Shown: positions 59,652-64,000 of the stretch, piece by piece | Position numbering within the stretch: the first letter of the stretch is position 1 | How the letters are laid out: each line of letters opens with the position of its first letter | Assembly: GCF_003369915.1 (NCBI RefSeq) | Contig: NC_046674.1 | Location: 15,376,001 to 15,440,000 of the forward strand | Direction: 5' to 3' | DNA length: 64,000 nucleotides | DNA from: Drosophila miranda | Taxonomy: Eukaryota; Arthropoda; Insecta; Diptera; Drosophilidae | Made by a program: the position numbers and the translations under genes | Notes under the pieces: model-generated | Told to the model about the DNA's origin: nothing | Databases searched by the model: none | Seen by the model: the letters and a program-made list of their open reading frames with translations, nothing else

Positions 59652-61550
59652 TGCCATTTGACTGCAGTTGGAAATTTCCTTCGACAAACAGGGGGCTCCT
59701 ACTGACGTCTGATTTATGATCTTCTCTTGGCTCCAGTCTGAGGTTTGTGGCAAGCCATTTGCATGTGTAATTGCCTTGGCTTGCCACACTTCACTCCACT
59801 CAGCTGCACTCCATCTGTTCTGCAGCTCCATCTCCTGCTTCATCCTATCCTATTCCACAATCCCATTTCCATTTCCATTCCAATTCCAATTCCAATTCCA
59901 GTTTCTGGTCCAATCGCACTGTCATTAGTTCGGAGCAGTTTTTGACAGCTCCTGAGAGTGGTGTGGTGGTGCAGTGGTGCGGTGGAGCAGTGGTTCATTT
60001 ATGACATTCGCCGAGCTAATTGCTGGAAACGGCAAAAGGTTTCATACGCCCCGTGGGCGTGGTTTGTGCACTTTAAAAACGCATTAAACAGCGGACAACA
60101 AATGCAGGCAATAGCAGGGCGACAGCAAGGGAGGAAGGCAGGAAGGCAGGAAGGGAAGCAGCAGCAAAGGAGAACAACCCAAAAGTGGCACTTGCAACAT
60201 GTCTGGGGCGTGCCCCACATTATGCTGAATGCAGGGAGAGGGCGAGGGAGCAAGGCGATTAATGAAGACTGCGAAGAGCTTGAAAAATGTGAAATTTCAA
60301 TTAATCAGCAGGCAAAAAGAAGGCAATCCCAGCGGGAGAGAAGAAGGGAGAGAGTGAGGAGGAAACAGCAGAAAGAGAGGGCCATGCACAGAAAGAAGGA
60401 AAGAAAGAAAGAGATGGCGCAAAGATGCAACTGATTTATAACACTTTTACCTCTTGCTGCTGCTGCTGCTGCTGCCCCAAGATAAGATCAAAGATCATTT
60501 GAAGGCAAGGTTAACGTTTCGGATTGCCATTGTTGTTGCTGTGCTGCATGTTGCTGCGGTGCATGTTGCTGGTGGCACGCGCGTTGCAGGTCAAAAGCGT
60601 GCAGCGCCAAAAAAACGGTAGCCATGATAAATGTGCCCCATAGAAGAATCTGTGACTGCTTTTTGGGGAGCTCCTCTAGTTGTTCTTGTGGCTTACTTTG
60701 TGCTGCTGCTGCTGTGTCAAGTGTTGCTGTTGCAAGTTCTGCTGCGGTTTCTGGTTGCAAATGTAGCTGTTGTTCCTCCAGCTGCTGCTGCTCCTGCTGC
60801 TGCTGCCGGGGCTTCTCTTTGTGCCTCTCCTTCTGGTAATGTTGACAATTTAGCACAAAATTTGTGTGCCATGTTATTAAAAATTTGCAACGCTTTCATG
60901 CAACATTTGGCGGGGCAATTAGTTGTGTTTATAATTGGGGACGTGATCGCTGTTCCAGCTCCAGCTACAGCTCCAGGTCTGTCCCCCCATCCCCCCGTTT
61001 CTGTTTTTTTTTCGGGGGAAACATGTTTGAACGCTATAAATCAATTTGGCGCAGGGCCCCGCCGGAGGATGCATGCAAAAATGCCCCGCAGATTGAGCTG
61101 CAACGAATGGGGAATGCCCTGCTGGAGACTCCAGAATTCCCATGCCCATGCCCATACCCATGACCATGCCCCCATCGCAATACGCAGAAAAACTACTTCA
61201 ATTCATTAACTCTTTCCCCGCTCCACTGACTCTTTGGCTTTTTTTTTGGTTGTGCCGCAAATTGAAATCGAAGGAACCGTAAAAAATGTAAGCCAAAGCG
61301 AATTAAAATTTTATCGACAACAAAGTTGCGGTCCGAACAGCAATAAAAATTGTTACGCTGATGAACGACATGACACCAGGAGCAGCAGCTCCAGCAGCAA
61401 CAACAATGCTACACCAACAACATGCAACGGCAACAGCAACAACATTCTCTTCGATCGACCGCAGGAACATCCAACAACAACAGCAACAAGCGGCAGTGGC
61501 AGCGACAGCGGCAGCCAGTAGACCGCATCGCGAAATTTTTCCCTCTTTTT

Positions 61551-62144
61551 GTGGAGTACTTTTATTTGTTGTACCCTGGAAGAGGATATTATGCCTTTCG
61601 GAACTTGTTTGAAAAACAGAAAGAAGATTATTCAATTTCATAGAGATTTATTTAACTCCGATCAAAGGGATAATAGTTACAATACTCAAAGGTTATATCT
61701 TAATATCTTAGGAGGATCTTACATCTATTAGCCGTAACATCAATGGGGGACTTGATCAGCGCTCGATGATGGATTCCATTCATCATGTTTTGAACGCTGC
61801 TGAACGCGTATGATGGTGATACATTCCTTACTGTCGCACCGTCAGAACCTATCGATATTGGTTGCAAAGCTTAGCGACTCGCACCAAAAGACAGTCACGT
61901 GAAATTTAATTTTTCTTGTTTAAGCCAAACGCAATCCATCAAGTATTAAGACAATGGATTATCAGACAATTCATCCATCAGTACGGATGAATTTATGCAA
62001 CACTAAAATCACGAATCATGTGCGTTTACCAGCACTGTGAAATCGATCACTGAGCGCTGAACGAGTTGTGTATCTGCAAGGGTATTTGAGGCTTCGATCC
62101 ATCAGTCTCTTTCTTCGTTCTCATTTTGTGTGGAGTACTTTTAT
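61551..62144 (+). mobile_element. DINE-1-like insertion flanked by 15-bp direct repeats
   Basis: The 15 bases GTGGAGTACTTTTAT occur at 61551-61565 and again at 62130-62144. Between them lie ~564 bp with a TACCCTGGAAGAGGATATTATG start and a CTGCAAGGGTATTTGAGGCTTCG end, both like the ends of DINE-1-type elements in flies. It contains no ORF of note and its base composition differs from the CAG-rich flank. The direct repeats look like a target-site duplication, although classical Helitrons make none, so the class is open. Confidence 0.55.
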
Positions 62145-64000
62145 GTTATTTATTTTTTGTTTTTTTTTTTTTTTTTGGTTTCGGCTAAACTCAAAATGAG
62201 AAATTGCTGCCGCTGGTGCAATTTTCATGGTTGACCTCATTTCGCTGTTTGCCGCTGTTGACTTTGTGGAATATTTTGTGGCAGCAGCAACGCATCATGT
62301 CCGTCTGTCAGTCAGTCCGTCCGTCCGTCCGTCTGTCAGTCAGTCCGTCCGTCTATCAGAGCCTGAGCTTCGACTGAGAGACTGGGTCCGGGGGCTCTCT
62401 TGTCAGCGCCTGTGACAATTTGTCGCTAAACAATTTTTGGCCTGGCAAAAGTTGACGTTGTTTATGGGGCCCTGTCGCTGGGCCCCTTCTTCCTGTTTTT
62501 GATATTGCAGCAGTTTTCGGGGCGAAAATTCAATAAATAACAATGTAATTATGTGGAGAGCCAGACCACTGGCTAACTTGATTTTCGAGGGCTGAAGTGT
62601 ACCCAACTTGAAGATCCATATCCCTATTCTGAATGGAACAAAACGAAGAACAAATATCTCTTCTTGCCTGCCTGCGTGCCTGCCTTCCTTCCTGTCTGTG
62701 AAGCCTGAGGGTCCATTTGAATTGGCGTTAATATTCCGGGTCAATATTTGCCCAACGCTTCGACATCAAAGCAAAGCGAGTAACAGAAACAGAAACAGAA
62801 ACAGCTTCAAGCCAGGACGTGAACATGAATATCCTTCCATTAGGCACCTGGCCACCTGTCCTGGGTCAACAAGAGGCACGCAAAGTGCGTGCCTCAAAGT
62901 GGCATCCGAGGCATCCTCCTACAAGTATACATTTCCCTCTTTTACACCTTTTCCTCCTGCTGCTGCTGCTCCTTCCACACTCGGACATCGTTCACACTCT
63001 TCGACGTCATAAAAATCAGGTGCGGCATATTAGAGACAGCTCTGCGGACAAGGACACGGGCACGGACAGAAAGTAGCCGGGGCTCACGTCAATGGGAATT
63101 TGAAAATGGTAAAATCCAGAGCGGAGAGAGAGAGAGAGAGCGAGAGGAGGGGGGAAAGGGAAATGTTGTGTGTTCTCGTACTGTCCTGTAAATGCTTTGT
63201 TTACAACGATACCCATGATTTCTCTCTGCAGTGAGAGAACTTTCGGGATGAAAAACAAGGAATTTATGCATGTAGATGGCTCAAAACTTAGGATATTATT
63301 ATGTAGATCTGAGTCAATACCTTTGATCTTACATTACAAAATACCCAAAGACATATCTTAATAATTGTAGATCCCAAATCATGGAAAGAGTAATAGTTAC
63401 CTCTAAAGATTACCTCTAAATAATGTCAGCACTCATTGCTCATTCGAATTTCCAGTCACTTCCTTCCAAATGGATTCTTTTTTGTTTTGTAATTTCTCTA
63501 AGTGTAGTAGGAAATGGTGGCCCAGAGTCATGCCCCGTCATTCATCTACGGCTGTCCATGGCTGGGGCCATGCATCTGTAAGATAGATTTGACGACGTGT
63601 TTTCCATGGAACATTTGTGCAGCATGCTTACCGATGCGATCTTTGTTTGTGCCTCGTGCGCTCCGCTCTCCATCAGGAGCCATTCGACTGAATGAGCGGG
63701 AAGGGTTGGGGGGGGTGGTGGTGGCAATGGGAACAGCAAAGCGTCGATGACAACAGCAGCAGCAGCAGCAATAATAGCAGCAACATGGCCATTTCACTCC
63801 CCCTCCGTTTCCATCTCCGTCACCGTCTCCCTCTTTCTACTTGTGTCCATCCCGCTTCCTCTTCTCTTTGGAAAATGCTTGGAAAATGTGCACAATTTTC
63901 ACATCCGGTGTCACATTCGATTCAATTGAGATTTACCTGAACGTGACTAAAATACGCAAATTAAAAACGCTCGAATGTTCCTCTATCCTGTGTGTATCCC

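Larger units (their letters stand above)
40565..64000. other. Gene-poor region, probably 5' intron(s) of the SH2 gene and/or intergenic
   Basis: No exon with protein-like sequence and proper splice sites was found on either strand over 23 kb. Open frames here are made of simple repeats. The sequence is dense in mono- to hexanucleotide tracts, Q/A-type CAG/CTG runs and a few DINE-1-like fragments (separate entries). Because the first recognised exon of the SH2 gene begins with a strong acceptor at 40565, at least one leader exon must lie upstream on this strand, here or beyond the window. Confidence 0.5.

Noticed and set aside
60488-60856. 122-codon Gln-rich open frame with a possible membrane segment
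   Set aside because: The Gln/Ala runs are CTG microsatellites read in antisense; the hydrophobic piece alone is not enough to call a gene.
62300-62352. Spaced tandem units resembling an array
   Set aside because: Simple GTCC/GTCAG microsatellite; no CRISPR array is expected or seen in an animal genome.
1-64000. LTR retrotransposon or virus-derived coding sequence
   Set aside because: No reverse transcriptase, integrase, gag or envelope-like frames seen; the mobile remnants are short non-coding elements.

Overview
The window is nuclear DNA of a Drosophila-type fly. The genes have many short introns with GT..AG ends, their promoters carry fly core-promoter motifs (Ohler motifs 1 and 6, DRE), and the protein order matches my memory of 64E-65A on Drosophila 3L (Muller element D). 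The proteins look diverged from D. melanogaster, and the dispersed repeats and dense simple-sequence tracts recall the obscura group. The species call is inference.

Positions 1-30,000 are gene-dense. In order: the 3' part of the deubiquitinase gene Usp47/Ubp64E (+); CG10576, the PA2G4/EBP1 homologue (-); Txl, thioredoxin-like 1 (+); Ppat-Dpck, the bifunctional coenzyme A synthase (-); scny, the USP36 deubiquitinase (+); vito, the NOL12-family nucleolar protein (-); degraded coding fragments of unknown origin; the Cdk1-inhibitory kinase Myt1 (-); PMI, the TMEM11 homologue (+); PGRP-LD, a membrane PGRP without amidase ligands (+); and CG10657, a CRAL-TRIO lipid-transfer protein (-). I rebuilt the exons by hand so that every splice phase closes. 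Most are housekeeping genes (ubiquitin removal, ribosome synthesis, CoA synthesis, mitochondrial shape, cell cycle) with short upstream spaces.

Positions 30,000-64,000 are gene-poor. They hold a ~4.8 kb leader intron of CG10657 with a TATA/initiator promoter near 35,041, then the 3' coding exons (36,169-40,564) of an SH2-domain gene, probably Pvrap (-). From 40,565 to the end I see no convincing coding exon: microsatellites, homopolymers and DINE-1-like repeat copies, probably the long 5' leader intron of Pvrap and/or intergenic DNA.

The most interesting signals are: (1) a dispersed repeat that runs directly into a motif 6/DRE/motif 1 core promoter at both Ppat-Dpck and PMI, with the promoter part also at Txl; (2) two related ~170-nt elements in separate introns of CG10576 with box C-like and box D sequences and a terminal stem that covaries, suggesting an undescribed pair of C/D-type small RNAs; (3) an alternative scny start that would add a hydrophobic N-terminal anchor to the deubiquitinase; (4) a ~560-bp DINE-1-like insertion flanked by 15-bp direct repeats.
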